In this document: one piece after another, positions 44,915-54,600 of the stretch
How the letters are laid out: each line of letters begins with the position of its first letter
Numbering within the stretch: position 1 is the first letter of the stretch
Source of the DNA: Actinacidiphila sp. DG2A-62
GTDB taxonomy: Bacteria; Actinomycetota; Actinomycetes; Streptomycetales; Streptomycetaceae
Direction of reading: 5' to 3'
Length of the DNA stretch: 64,000 bases
Assembly: GCF_035825295.1 (NCBI RefSeq)
Contig: NZ_JAYMGI010000002.1
Location: 4,469,001-4,533,000 of the forward strand
The notes under the pieces: generated by a model
Told to the model about the DNA's origin: nothing
Seen by the model: only the letters and a program-made list of their open reading frames with translations
The model's database searches: none
Position numbers and translations under genes: made by a program

Positions 44915-46013
44915 ATGACCGTGCTGGACACCCCTGCTTGGCGCCCCCGCACCGATGCCGCGCCGCTGCTGCCCGACCAGGAGCCGTACCGGCTGCTCGG
45001 CACCCCCGCCGCCTGGCCTGGACGCCGCGCTGCTGCGCACGCTGTATGGACACCTGGTGCGCGGCCGCCGCTACAACCAGCAGGCCACCGCGCTCACCAA
45101 GCAGGGCCGGCTCGCGGTCTACCCGTCGAGCACCGGCCAGGAGGCGTGCGAGGTCGCCGCCGCGCTCGCCCTGCGCCCGCAGGACTGGCTCTTCCCCAGC
45201 TACCGCGACACGCTCGCGGTGGTCGCCCGCGGCGTCGACCCGGTCCAGGCGCTCACCCTGCTGCGCGGCGACTGGCACACCGGCTACGACCCCAGGGCCA
45301 GCCGCGTCGCCCCGCTGAGCACCCCGCTGGCCACCCAGCTCCCGCACGCGGTGGGGCTCGCCCACGCCGCCCGGCTCAGCGGCGACGACGTGGCCGCGCT
45401 CGCCATGGTCGGCGACGGCGGCACCAGCGAGGGCGACTTCCACGAGGCGCTGAACTTCGCGGCCGTCTGGCAGGCGCCGGTGGTCTTCCTGGTGCAGAAC
45501 AACGGGTTCGCCATCTCCGTGCCGCTGGCCAAGCAGACCGCCGCGCCCAGCTTCGCCCACAAGGCCGTGGGCTACGGCATGCCGGGCCGCCTGGTGGACG
45601 GGAACGACGCGGCGGCGATGCACCAGGTGCTCACCGAGGCGGTGGACCGCGCCCGCGCCGGCGGCGGCCCCACGCTGGTGGAAGCCGTCACCTACCGGAT
45701 CGACGCCCACACCAACGCCGATGACGCCACCCGCTACCGCGCCGACGACGAGGTGGCCGCCTGGCGCGCGCACGACCCCGTCACCGTGCTGGAGCGGGCG
45801 CTGGACGACCGCGGCCTGCTGGACGACGCACTGCGGCACACCGCCGCACAGGAGGCCGAGCAACTGGCCGCGGACCTGCGCGAGCGGATGCACACGGCGC
45901 CCGAGCCGGACCCGATGGACCTGTTCGCCCACGTCTACGCCGAGCCCACGCCCCAGCTGCGCGAGCAGCGCGCCCAGCTGCTGGCCGAACTGGAAGCGGA
46001 GCACCGGTCATGA
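44915..46013 (+). CDS. bkdA: Branched-chain 2-oxoacid dehydrogenase E1 alpha, apparent frameshift near N-terminus
   Basis: GAGGAGGT at 44900-44907 fixes ATG 44915 (MTVLDTPAWRPRTDAAPLLP, DQEPYRLLGTP). Near 45005-45020, in a cccccgccgcc tract, the coding frame changes. The protein continues as GLDAALLRTLYGHLVRGRRY, AVYPSSTGQEACEVAAALAL and the thiamine-diphosphate motif GDGGTSEGDFHEALNFAAVW...NNGFAI, ending at 46013. The expected product is about 365 residues, cytoplasmic, and decarboxylates branched 2-oxoacids that prime iso/anteiso fatty acids. It is the first gene of an E1alpha-E1beta-E2 operon with an ATGA overlap to E1beta. The frame break may be a sequencing error. Confidence 0.85.
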
Positions 46014-47122
46014 CGCCTGCCTCCCCCTCCAGCGCGGCGTCCACCGCGACGTCCACGTCCAGCGCGGCGTCCGCCGGGACATCTCCCGGGCCCGCGCCCG
46101 CCCCCGGCGCCGGGCGCGCCCGGGACGCCGGCGCGCGCAAGCCCGCCACCATGGCGCAGGCGCTGAACCAGGCGCTGCGGGACGCCCTGGCCGCCGACCC
46201 GTCCGTCCACGTGCTCGGCGAGGACGTCGGCACCCTCGGCGGCGTCTTCCGGATCACCGACGGGCTGGCCGCGGAGTTCGGCGACACCCGCTGCACCGAC
46301 ACCCCGCTCGCCGAGGCCGGCATCCTCGGCGCCGCCGTCGGCATGGCCATGTACGGGCTGCGGCCGGTCGTGGAGATGCAGTTCGACGCCTTCGCCTACC
46401 CGGCGTTCGAGCAGCTCGTCAGCCATGTGGCCCGGATGCGCAACCGCACCAGGGGCGCGCTGCCGCTGCCCATCACCGTGCGCATCCCCTACGGCGGCGG
46501 CATCGGGGGCGTCGAGCACCACAGCGACTCCTCGGAGGCGTACTACCTGCACACCCCGGGCCTCCACGTCGTCACCCCCGCGACCGTCGAGGACGCCTAC
46601 GGGATGCTGCGCGCGGCCATCGCCTCCGACGACCCGGTGGTCTTCCTCGAACCCAAGCGGCTGTACTGGTCCAAGGCCGACTGGTCGCCGCAGCAGCCCG
46701 CCGAGGTCGCCCCGATCGGCCGGGCCGCGGTGCGCCGCGAGGGCCGCACCGCCACCCTCGTCAGCTACGGCCCCTCGGTGCCGGTGTGCCTGGAGGCGGC
46801 CGAGGCGGCCAAGGAGGAGGGCTGGGACCTCGGCGTGGTGGACCTGCGCAGCCTGGTCCCGTTCGACGAGGACACGGTGGCCGCGGCGGTGCGCGGCACC
46901 GGGCGCGCGGTGGTCGTCCACGAGTCGTCGGGATTCGGCGGCGCGGGCGCCGAGATCGCGGCCCGGATCACCGAGCGCTGCTTCCACCACCTGGAGGCGC
47001 CGGTGCTGCGCGTCGCCGGGTTCGACATCCCCTATCCGCCGCCGATGCTGGAGAAGCACCACCTCCCCGGCGTCGACCGCATCCTGGACGCCGTCGGGCG
47101 GCTCCAGTGGGAGGAGGGGTGA
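46010..47122 (+). CDS. bkdB: Branched-chain 2-oxoacid dehydrogenase E1 beta
   Basis: 370 residues. A 45-residue Ser/Ala/Pro-rich N-terminal tail precedes the transketolase-like fold: TMAQALNQALRDALAADPSV, VLGEDVGTLGGVFRITDGLA, DTPLAEAGILGAAVGMAMYG, HHSDSSEAYYLHTPGLHVVT, then the C-terminal VVVHESSGFGGAGAEIAARI. It pairs with E1 alpha in the alpha2beta2 decarboxylase. Its start overlaps the E1alpha stop (ATGA) and its stop overlaps the E2 start (TGATG). Confidence 0.95.
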   Translation: MTPASPSSAASTATSTSSAASAGTSPGPAPAPGAGRARDAGARKPATMAQALNQALRDALAADPSVHVLGEDVGTLGGVFRITDGLAAEFGDTRCTDTPLAEAGILGAAVGMAMYGLRPVVEMQFDAFAYPAFEQLVSHVARMRNRTRGALPLPITVRIPYGGGIGGVEHHSDSSEAYYLHTPGLHVVTPATVEDAYGMLRAAIASDDPVVFLEPKRLYWSKADWSPQQPAEVAPIGRAAVRREGRTATLVSYGPSVPVCLEAAEAAKEEGWDLGVVDLRSLVPFDEDTVAAAVRGTGRAVVVHESSGFGGAGAEIAARITERCFHHLEAPVLRVAGFDIPYPPPMLEKHHLPGVDRILDAVGRLQWEEG

Positions 47123-48618
47123 TGGCCGTCGTCAAGGAGTTCACGCTGCCGGACCTCGGCGAGGGCCTCACCGAGGCGGAGATCGTCCGCTGGCTCGTCG
47201 AGGTCGGCGAGGTCGTCGCGGTGGACCAGCCGGTGGTCGAGGTGGAGACCGCCAAGGCCGTGGTGGAGGTGCCCTGTCCGTACGGCGGCGTGGTCACCGC
47301 GCGCTTCGGCGAGGAGGGCGACACCCTGGCGGTGGGCCGCCCGCTGGTGACGGTCGCGGTCGGCTCCGGCGACGGGACGCGGACCGCCGACGAGGGCTCC
47401 GGCAATGTGCTGGTCGGCTACGGCACCGGTCCGGCGACGACGCGGCGGCGCGCCCGGGTGCGGGCGGTCGGCGCGGCCGTCGCGCACACGGTCGACGCGG
47501 CAGACGCGGGGTCGGTCGACGCGGGAACGGGAGACGCGGGGCCGGCCGATCCGGCGACGGTCACCACGCGCACGGACAGCACGCGCACGGACAGCACGCG
47601 CGCGGCCGACGCGCAGGCGGTCGACGCACACGCCGCCCATGCCGCCACGGCCACGGCGGCCGTGGACGGCCCGGTCACCGCGGCGCCCGCGGTCGCGGCC
47701 GGGCCGGTGGCGGTGATCTCGCCCCTGGTGCGCCGGATCGCCCGCGAACACGGCCTGGACCTGCGGGCGCTGACCGGGTCGGGCCCGGACGGGCTGATCC
47801 TGCGGACCGACGTCGAGCGCGCGATCTCCGGCGCGGCCACCGCCGCGCGGCAGGAGACGGCCGCCCCGGCCGCGGCGCGGACGCCCGCACCCGCGCCGGC
47901 CGCCGCCGCCACGGGCGGGGAGGAGCGAATCCCGCTGCGCGGCATCAGGGGCGCCGTGGCGGAGAAGCTGGCCCGCAGCCGCCGCGAGATCCCCGACGCC
48001 ACCTGCTGGGTGGACGCCGACGCCACCGAGCTGCTCGCGGTGCGCGCGGCGATGAACGCGGCCGGCCGCGCCGCGAACACCGAACCGATATCGGTGGCCG
48101 CGCTGTTCGCCCGGATCGTCACGGCGGCGCTGGCCCGCCACCCGGAGCTGAACGCCACGGTGGACACCGAGCGCGGCGAGATCGTACGCCTGCCGGCCGT
48201 GCACCTCGGCTTCGCCGCGCAGACCGACCGCGGCCTGGTCGTGCCCGTCGTCCGCGACGCGCACACCCGGACCACGGCGGGACTGTCGGCGGAGCTGCGC
48301 CGGCTCACCGAGGCGGCCAGGGCCGGGACGCTCACGCCGGCGGAGCTGACCGGCGGGACGATCACGCTGAACAACTACGGGGTGTTCGGCGTGGACGGCT
48401 CGACGCCGATCCTCAACCACCCGGAGGCCGCGATGCTCGGGGTCGGCCGGATTGCCCCCAAGCCCTGGGTGCACGAAGGCGAGCTGGCGGTGCGGCAGGT
48501 CGTGCAGCTGTCGTTCACCTTCGACCACCGGGTGTGCGACGGCGGCACCGCGGGAGGCTTCCTCCGGTTCGTCGCGGACTGCGTCGAGAACCCGGCGGTG
48601 CTGCTCGCGACGGTGTGA
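47122..48618 (+). CDS. bkdC: Dihydrolipoyl acyltransferase E2 of branched-chain 2-oxoacid dehydrogenase
   Basis: 498 residues. A lipoyl domain (about 1-78) has the lipoylated Lys in VVEVETAKAVVEVPC. A long Ala/Thr/Asp linker follows, then a peripheral subunit-binding domain (SPLVRRIAREHGLDLRALTG, SGPDGLILRTDVERAI). The C-terminal acyltransferase domain (about 275-498) has catalytic His and Asp in FTFDHRVCDGGTAGGFLRF. It transfers the acyl group to CoA. No E3 gene is present in the window, so lipoamide dehydrogenase must be supplied elsewhere. GAGGAGGGG precedes the ATG. Confidence 0.95.
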   Translation: MAVVKEFTLPDLGEGLTEAEIVRWLVEVGEVVAVDQPVVEVETAKAVVEVPCPYGGVVTARFGEEGDTLAVGRPLVTVAVGSGDGTRTADEGSGNVLVGYGTGPATTRRRARVRAVGAAVAHTVDAADAGSVDAGTGDAGPADPATVTTRTDSTRTDSTRAADAQAVDAHAAHAATATAAVDGPVTAAPAVAAGPVAVISPLVRRIAREHGLDLRALTGSGPDGLILRTDVERAISGAATAARQETAAPAAARTPAPAPAAAATGGEERIPLRGIRGAVAEKLARSRREIPDATCWVDADATELLAVRAAMNAAGRAANTEPISVAALFARIVTAALARHPELNATVDTERGEIVRLPAVHLGFAAQTDRGLVVPVVRDAHTRTTAGLSAELRRLTEAARAGTLTPAELTGGTITLNNYGVFGVDGSTPILNHPEAAMLGVGRIAPKPWVHEGELAVRQVVQLSFTFDHRVCDGGTAGGFLRFVADCVENPAVLLATV

Positions 48619-48797
48619 CCGTCGCGTCCCGGCCGCGGCGACGGCTCCGCGCCGCCGTGCCGCCGGCGTGCCGCCGCCGCTCGGTCGCCGCTCGGCCGCC
48701 GCGCGGTCGCACCGGGACGTGCCGCGGGCGTGCGGGCGCGCCGCGGGCGCCGGGCGGCCTCGGGAGTGCGGCGGGCGGGTGGGGGGATACTCGCGGG

Positions 48798-49649
48798 ATG
48801 ACGACGAGGTACGACGCGGTGGTGCCGGCCGGTGGCGCGGCGCGGCGGCTGGGAGGCGCGGACAAGCCCGCGCTCACGGTCGGCGGGCAGCGGCTGCTCG
48901 ACCGGGTGCTGGCCGCGTGCGCGGGGGCGCGGGCCACCGTCGTCGTCGGTCCGCGCCGGCCCACCGTACGGCCGGTGCGGTGGACCCGCGAAGCGCCCGC
49001 GGGCGGCGGCCCGCTGCCCGCGCTCGCCGCCGGCCTCGCCGCGTTGCCCACCGCGGACGCCGCGCTCGGGGCGGCGCCCGCGGTGGTGCTCGTGCTCGCG
49101 GCCGACCTGCCGTTCCTGACACGGGCCGCGACCGACGCGCTGCTCGGGGCGCTCGACGCGCACGACGCGCTCGACGGGGACGGTGCCGGCACCGGGTACG
49201 GCGCCGGCACCGGGTCCGTACCGCGGGTCGCGGAACCTCGGCCCGCAGAGCCCGGGCCCGCAGAGCCCGGGCCCGCAGAGCCCGGGCCCGCGCCCGCGCG
49301 ACGGCACGAGCAGGAATGGGACGGCGTGATGCTCGTGGACGCGAACGGGCGGGACCAGCCCCTGGCCGCGGCTTATCGTGTCGAGCCGTTGCGCCGCGAA
49401 CTCGCCCTGCTCGGCGCCGAGCACGGGAGCCTGACGGGGTTGCCGTTGCGGCTGCTCACCGGCGAGTTGACGTTGCGCAGGATCGCCGACCCGACCGGCG
49501 ACGCGTCGTTCGACTGCGACACCTGGGAGGACGTGGCCGCGGCGCGGGCACGCCTCGGCACGGAGCCACACGCGGAGCCCCACGCCGAGCCGCACGGGGG
49601 ACCCGGCACGCAGCCGCACCGGGAAACCGGCGGCGAATCGGCGGGGTGA
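48798..49649 (+). CDS. mobA: MobA-like molybdenum cofactor nucleotidyltransferase
   Basis: 283 residues. The NTP-transferase signature is VPAGGAARRLGGADKPAL, followed by VVGPRRPTVRPVRWTREAPA, LVLAADLPFL (metal-binding Asp) and DANGRDQPLAAAYRVEPL. The family attaches GMP or CMP to molybdopterin. A disordered insert (about 125-175) from a 15-bp tandem repeat (49241-49285) interrupts the domain, and the C-terminus is a His/Glu/Pro-rich tail. It overlaps the next frame by GTGA at its stop and lies in a mobA-DUF6457-moeA set. Confidence 0.85.
   Translation: MTTRYDAVVPAGGAARRLGGADKPALTVGGQRLLDRVLAACAGARATVVVGPRRPTVRPVRWTREAPAGGGPLPALAAGLAALPTADAALGAAPAVVLVLAADLPFLTRAATDALLGALDAHDALDGDGAGTGYGAGTGSVPRVAEPRPAEPGPAEPGPAEPGPAPARRHEQEWDGVMLVDANGRDQPLAAAYRVEPLRRELALLGAEHGSLTGLPLRLLTGELTLRRIADPTGDASFDCDTWEDVAAARARLGTEPHAEPHAEPHGGPGTQPHRETGGESAG
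49241..49285 (+). repeat. 15-bp tandem repeat in mobA
   Basis: Three exact 15-bp units (gcccgcagagcccgg) encode Pro-Ala-Glu-Pro-Gly repeats in a disordered insert. The frame is kept. Confidence 0.88.
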
Positions 49650-49690
49650 GCCTGTCCCTGCGCGGGCCCCGGATCGGGGACGATGGCCTT

Positions 49691-50095
49691 GTGTTGGACG
49701 AATGGATCGCAGCAGCCAAGACCGAACTGGGCATCGACCTGGACGTCGACACCGGCGTCCTGCTCGACCTCGCCCGTGACGCCGCGCACGGCGTGGCCCG
49801 CCCCGCGGCACCGCTGACCACGTTCCTGGTCGGCTACGCGGCGGCGCACGCGGGCGGCGGACCCGACGCCGTACGGGACGCGGCGCTCAAGGCCGCGGCG
49901 CTGGCCCGGAGCTGGGCCGAGGAGTCCGAGCAGTCCGGGGAGTCCGAGCAGCCCGAGCAGTCCGGCGGCGCGGCAGGCGGCGACGGCGCCGACCGTACCG
50001 ACCGCACCAGCACCGGCGGCGGCAGCGGCGGAGGCAGCGGCGGCGCCGACCGCGATCGGCGCGGCGGCGGCGCGGAAGCGGAACCCGCGCAATGA
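49691..50095 (+). CDS. DUF6457 domain protein
   Basis: 134 residues. LDEWIAAAKTELGIDLDVDT, LLDLARDAAHGVARPAAPLT and FLVGYAAAHAGG form the small helical DUF6457 domain, found beside or fused to molybdenum-cofactor genes in actinomycetes. A Glu/Gln/Ser- and Gly-rich tail follows. The GTG at 49691 gives the usual VLDEWI start; a GTG at 49646 overlapping the mobA stop is possible and would add 15 residues. The stop overlaps the next start by ATGA. The function is unknown; a supporting role in cofactor assembly is inferred. Confidence 0.8.
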   Translation: MLDEWIAAAKTELGIDLDVDTGVLLDLARDAAHGVARPAAPLTTFLVGYAAAHAGGGPDAVRDAALKAAALARSWAEESEQSGESEQPEQSGGAAGGDGADRTDRTSTGGGSGGGSGGADRDRRGGGAEAEPAQ

Positions 50096-50390
50096 CCGCC
50101 CAAGGCGGCGACGCGGCCGACCGCGCCCTCGACGACGCGCTCGCCCTCGCCAACGAACCGCGCCGCGCCCACCGCCCGGGCGACCCGTTGTCCGTCGCCT
50201 TCGACCTGGCGGCGGACGAGGAGCAGGACCCGGGCCGGGGCCACGTGCCGGACGCCCTCCGCGGACAGCCCGGCGCACGGGCCCAGGACCCCCGCGAACG
50301 GACCTCCGCCCGGCCCGGCAACTCCGCCGGGCCGGCAGCTCCGCCCGGCCCGGCAGCTCCGCCCAGCCCGCCCAGCCCACCCGGCCCGGC
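50092..50390 (+). other. Probable 5' part of moeA in a different frame
   Basis: ATG 50092 overlaps the DUF6457 stop (ATGA). It opens a protein-like stretch (AADRALDDALALANEPRRAH, DPLSVAFDLAADEEQDPGRG) that dissolves into Pro/Ala repeats near 50320. MoeA begins in another frame about here. One base lost or gained in the ggcccggcagctccgcc repeats (about 50290-50390) would fuse the two. Alternatively this is a short leader gene. Confidence 0.5.
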
Positions 50391-51917
50391 GTGCACACCT
50401 CGGCATCGCACGCGCTCCGCCAGGTCGCCCCCAACGACCCCTTGGCCGTCGCGCTCGGCCTGTCCGACGACCCCGCGGCCGCGGGAGACCCCGGACGTCC
50501 GACCGGCGACGACGAGACCCACGCGCGCACCGACCACTCCCGCACCGACAACGCGCGCTCCGACCAGGCCCGTGGCGACAACGAGCCCCCCACCGGCGGC
50601 GCCCCTGCCGCCCCTGCCCCTGCCCCTGCCGCCCCCGCCCCCGCCCCTGCCTCCGGCCGCGCTCCCACCGCCGACGCCTCCAGCACTGCCGCCACCCCCT
50701 GGGCCGACGCCCGGCGCATCGCGCGGCAGGCCGGGCGGCGGCTCGCGCCGCGTACGACCCCGCTGGGCGACGAGGCGTTGGGCGCGGCGCTGGCCCGCGG
50801 CCTGGTGGCGCTGACGGACCTGCCGTCGTTCGACTCCTCCGCGATGGACGGCTGGGCGCTCGCGGGTCCCGGGCCGTGGCGGCTGAAGGGCGAGGTGCTG
50901 GCCGGCCAGCGCCCCGCCGACGTGCTGCTCGACGGCCACGCCGCCCCTATCGCCACCGGCGCCGCGCTGCCGGCAGGCACCACCGCCGTGCTGCGCAGCG
51001 AGCACGGGCTGACCGAGCGCCGCACCGACGGCGAGTGGCTGCGGGTCCGTCCGCCGCACGCCGCGCCCGAGCCCGGCCAGGACGTGCGCAGGCGCGGCGG
51101 GGAGTGCCGCGGCGGCGACGAACTGCTGCCCGCAGGCACCATCGTGACGCCGATAGTGCTGGGACTGGCCGCGGCGGCGGGCTACGACGAGCTGACGGTC
51201 ACCGCCCGGCCGCGCGTCGAGGTGCTGGTCCTCGGCGACGAACTGCTCGACCGCGGGCTGCCGGGCGCCGGCCGGGTACGGGACGCGCTCGGCCCGATGC
51301 TGCCGGCCTGGCTGCGCGGCCTGGGCGCGGAGGTGACCGCCGTGCGCCGCCTGGTCGACGACGAGGACGCCCTGCGCCGGGCGATCGCCGCCAGCACCGC
51401 CGACCTCCTGGTCACCACGGGCGGCACCGCCGGCGGCCCGGTCGACCACGTCCATCCGGTGCTGGCCGCGATCGGCGCGAGGCTGCTGGTGGACGGCGTC
51501 GCCGTACGCCCCGGCCACCCCATGCTGCTCGCCGAGCTGCCGCCGCCCGCATCCGCCGCCGAACACCCCCGTCATCTCGTCGGACTTCCCGGCAATCCGC
51601 TCGCGGCGGTCTCCGGCGTGCTGACCCTGGTCGCGCCGCTGCTGCGGACGCTGGCCGGGCACCCGCCGCCCGCCCCGTATGCGGCGCCGCTGACCCAGGA
51701 CGTGGCCGGCCACCCCGAGGACACCCGGCTCGTTCCCGTGGTCTTCGACGAGGAGTCGGCCGCCCGGCCGCTGCACTACACCGGTCCCGCGATGCTGCGC
51801 GGCCTGGCCGCGGCGGACGGCATGGCGGTGATCCCGCCGGGCGGCGCCCGTGCCGGCCGGGAGACCGCGGTCCTCGACACCGCGGCCCTCAGCCCAACAT
51901 GGGGGAGCGGCACGTGA
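50391..51917 (+). CDS. moeA: Molybdopterin molybdenumtransferase MoeA
   Basis: 508 residues from the GTG at 50391, which lacks a ribosome-binding site; the true start may be ATG 50092 through a frame change. After a disordered Asp/Ala/Pro region of about 105 residues comes the MoeA fold: DLPSFDSSAMDGWALAG, APIATGAALPAGTTAVLRSE, VEVLVLGDELLDRGLPGAGR, LLVTTGGTAGGPVDHVHPVL, HLVGLPGNPLAAVSGVLTLV. It inserts molybdate into adenylated molybdopterin. The usual TSGG(V/A)S(V/M)G(D/E)xD motif is altered here to TTGGTAGGPVD. The stop overlaps the channel gene (GTGA). Confidence 0.85.
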   Translation: MHTSASHALRQVAPNDPLAVALGLSDDPAAAGDPGRPTGDDETHARTDHSRTDNARSDQARGDNEPPTGGAPAAPAPAPAAPAPAPASGRAPTADASSTAATPWADARRIARQAGRRLAPRTTPLGDEALGAALARGLVALTDLPSFDSSAMDGWALAGPGPWRLKGEVLAGQRPADVLLDGHAAPIATGAALPAGTTAVLRSEHGLTERRTDGEWLRVRPPHAAPEPGQDVRRRGGECRGGDELLPAGTIVTPIVLGLAAAAGYDELTVTARPRVEVLVLGDELLDRGLPGAGRVRDALGPMLPAWLRGLGAEVTAVRRLVDDEDALRRAIAASTADLLVTTGGTAGGPVDHVHPVLAAIGARLLVDGVAVRPGHPMLLAELPPPASAAEHPRHLVGLPGNPLAAVSGVLTLVAPLLRTLAGHPPPAPYAAPLTQDVAGHPEDTRLVPVVFDEESAARPLHYTGPAMLRGLAAADGMAVIPPGGARAGRETAVLDTAALSPTWGSGT

Positions 51918-53256
51918 GCGAGGAACCGTCAGGTGGGGAGCGTGAGCGGGACACGCAGCGGGACCCCGGGCCGAGCCCCGGGCGGGACCTTCAGCCGGGT
52001 TCGAACCCGGACCCGGACCCGGACCGCGTCCGCCGGGACAGCGCGACCCGCGAGAGTCCGGCACACAAGACTCCGGCCCCTGAGACTCCGGCCCGCGAGA
52101 CTCCGCCCCGGGAGACCGCGCCCCGGGACGTCCCGACCCGCGACGTCCCGACCCGGGACACCGCGACCCTCGACGCAGCGGACTTCGACGCGGCCGGCCG
52201 CGACCCCGCGGCCCACGGCATAGCCGGCGCGGGCGGCGTCGGCCGTCGCATCCTCTTCCCACGACCGGCCGCGGGCCCCCTGCGCCAGGTGACGCGCCGC
52301 CTGCTGCTCGCGCTCCTCGTCTACGTCGTCACCGTGGTCATCGTCTACGCGGGCCGGCACGGCTACCACGACAACGCCAACGGCTCGGTGTCGTTCCTCG
52401 ACTCCCTCTACTACGCCACCGTGACGCTCTCCACGACCGGTTACGGCGACATCGTCCCGTACAGCACCGGCGCCCGACTGGCGAACACCTTCCTGGTCAC
52501 GCCGCTCCGGGTGATCTTCCTGATCATCCTGGTCGGCACCACCCTGGAGGTGCTGGCCGAGCGCACCCGCGAGCAGTACCGACTCAAGCGCTGGAGGAGC
52601 ACCGTGCGCGAGCACGTGGTCATCGTCGGATTCGGCACCAAGGGCCGCTCGGCGGCCGAGACGCTCATCGGCCGCGGTGTGCCGCAGAACCGTGTCGTCG
52701 TGGTCGACCCCAACCCGAAGGTGGTGCAGGCGGCGGCGGACGAGGGGTATGTGGGCGTGGTCGGCGACGGCACCCGCAACGACGTGCTGCTGCGCGCCGA
52801 GGTCGCCCGCGCGCGGCAGATCGTCATCGCGGCGCAGCGCGACGACACGGCGGTTCTGGTCACCCTGACGGCGCGCCAGCTCAACCGAGGCGCGCACATC
52901 GTCGCGTCCGTGCGCGAGGAGGAGAACGCCCCCCTGCTGCGGCAGTCCGGCGCGGACGCGGTGATCACGAGTTCCAGCGCGGCCTGGCGCTGCTCGGCCT
53001 GTCGATGCTGAGCCCGAGCGTCGGCCAGGTGATGGACGACCTGATCACGTACGGGAGCGGGCTCGACCTGATCGAGCGCCCGGTCACCAAGCAGGAGGTG
53101 GGCAAGGCGCCCCGCGAGATCGCCGACCTGGTGGTCTCCGTCAAGCGCGGCCACCGGCTGCTCGACCACGACGACCCCGAGGTGGCGGCGCTGGAGCCGA
53201 TGGACCGGCTGATCGCGATCCACCGGGTGGGCCCGACCACCGCGCCGCTGACCTGA
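51914..53256 (+). CDS. Potassium channel with TrkA-N (RCK) domain, apparent frameshift near C-terminus
   Basis: About 447 residues if the frame is restored. A disordered Arg/Asp/Pro/Thr-rich N-terminus (about 120 residues) precedes two transmembrane helices flanking the K+ selectivity filter TLSTTGYGDIVPYS. The RCK nucleotide-binding domain follows (VREHVVIVGFGTKGRSAAET, VVVDPNPKVVQAAADEGYVG, GDGTRNDVLLRAEVARARQI). Near 52980-52995 the frame changes; the C-terminal part continues as MLSPSVGQVMDDLITYGSGL to 53256. Starting GTG overlaps the moeA stop. A single-base deletion or sequencing error is likely, since both sides are conserved. Confidence 0.83.
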
Positions 53257-53618
53257 CGCGGGCGCGACGCGGGAAGGGGCCGCCGGATCATCGGACCGTA
53301 CGGTGATCATCCCGTCGCCTCACCATCTGGTCATCTCCTCATCAAGTCGTGACGTCGGCTCGTCAGCTCGTCGGCTCGTCATGACGTCATCCATTCACTC
53401 CGTCATCCCGTACGACCGACGCACAAGCCGACCGTACGGACATCCGACCGTACGGACATCCGACCGTCCGACCATCGAACCCCTCCGACCATCGAACCGT
53501 CCGGCCACCCGATCACCCGACTACCCGACCGTCCGATCACCCGAACACCTCCGACCACGCGGCGCTGACCAGCGACGCGTCGAACGCCCCGGCGGCGTCG
53601 CGGAGTAGCCTCGCCCGC
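53257..53618. repeat. Gene-free spacer with degenerate short repeats
   Basis: The 362-bp gap contains many variants of short words: gtcatc/gtcgtcagctcgtcggctcgtc between 53310 and 53400, and cgaccgtacggacatc, ccgaccatcgaacc and cacccgatcacccgac between 53420 and 53560. No gene is visible. The words resemble eroded minisatellite DNA. Confidence 0.6.
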
Positions 53619-54575
53619 ATGTACGCGATCACGATTCCCCAGCCCGGCGGACCGGAAGCGCTGACCTGGGCCGAGGTGCCCGACCCGGTGGCAGGCGACG
53701 GCGAGGTCGTCGTCGACGTCGCGGCCAGCGCCGTGAACAGGGCCGACGTGCTGCAACGACGCGGCCACTACAACCCGCCGGCGGGCGCGTCGCCGTATCC
53801 CGGCCTGGAGTGCTCGGGGCGGATCGCCGAGGTCGGTCCCGGCGTCTCGGGCTGGGCGGTCGGCGACGAGGTGTGCGCGCTGCTGGCCGGCGGCGGCTAC
53901 GCGCAGAAGGTCGCGGTGCCGGCCGGCCAACTGCTGCCGGTGCCCAAGGGCGTCGACCTCGTGTCGGCCGCCGCGCTGCCCGAGGTGACCTCCACCGTCT
54001 GGTCGAACGTCTTCATGGTCGCCCACCTGCGTCCCGGCGAGACGCTGCTGGTGCACGGCGGGTCCAGCGGCATCGGCACGATGGCGGTCCAGCTCGGCAA
54101 GGCGGTCGGCGCCACCGTCGCGGTCACCGCGGGCAGCGCCGACAAGCTCGCCGCCTGCCGCGACCTGGGCGCGGACATCCTCGTCAACTACCGCGAGCAG
54201 GACTTCGCCGAGGAGGTCACCGCCGACGTGATCCTCGACATCATGGGCGCCAAGTACCTGTCGCGGAACGTGGACGCCCTCGCGGTCAACGGCCGCCTCG
54301 TCGTGATCGGCCTCCAGGGCGGCGTCAAGGGCGAACTCGACCTCGGCGCCCTGCTGGCCAAGCGCGCCGCCGTCGCCGCGACATCGCTGCGCCCGCGCCC
54401 GGTCGACGAGAAGGCCGCGATCGTCGCCGCGGTGCGCGAGCACGTCTGGCCGCTGATCGAGGCCGGCACGGTCCGCCCGATCGTCGACCGCGCCATTCCG
54501 CTCGCCGAGGCCGCCGAGGCCCACCGCGTGGTGGAGGCGAGCACCCACATCGGCAAGGTGCTCCTCACCACCTGA
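53619..54575 (+). CDS. NAD(P)H:quinone oxidoreductase, zinc-free MDR family
   Basis: 318 residues. GroES-like N-terminal domain: VVDVAASAVNRADVLQRRGH, YPGLECSGRIAEVGPGVSGW. A Rossmann domain binds NADPH: LLVHGGSSGIGTMAVQLGKA, VTAGSADKLAACRDLGADIL, then LVVIGLQGGVKGELDL. It resembles zeta-crystallin/PIG3-type quinone reductases and lacks zinc-binding Cys clusters. The ATG at 53619 was chosen by family length; the ribosome-binding site is poor. It is monocistronic, followed by a 20-bp tandem array. Confidence 0.92.
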   Translation: MYAITIPQPGGPEALTWAEVPDPVAGDGEVVVDVAASAVNRADVLQRRGHYNPPAGASPYPGLECSGRIAEVGPGVSGWAVGDEVCALLAGGGYAQKVAVPAGQLLPVPKGVDLVSAAALPEVTSTVWSNVFMVAHLRPGETLLVHGGSSGIGTMAVQLGKAVGATVAVTAGSADKLAACRDLGADILVNYREQDFAEEVTADVILDIMGAKYLSRNVDALAVNGRLVVIGLQGGVKGELDLGALLAKRAAVAATSLRPRPVDEKAAIVAAVREHVWPLIEAGTVRPIVDRAIPLAEAAEAHRVVEASTHIGKVLLTT

Positions 54576-54600
54576 GCCCCCACCGGACAGCCGCGGGCAG

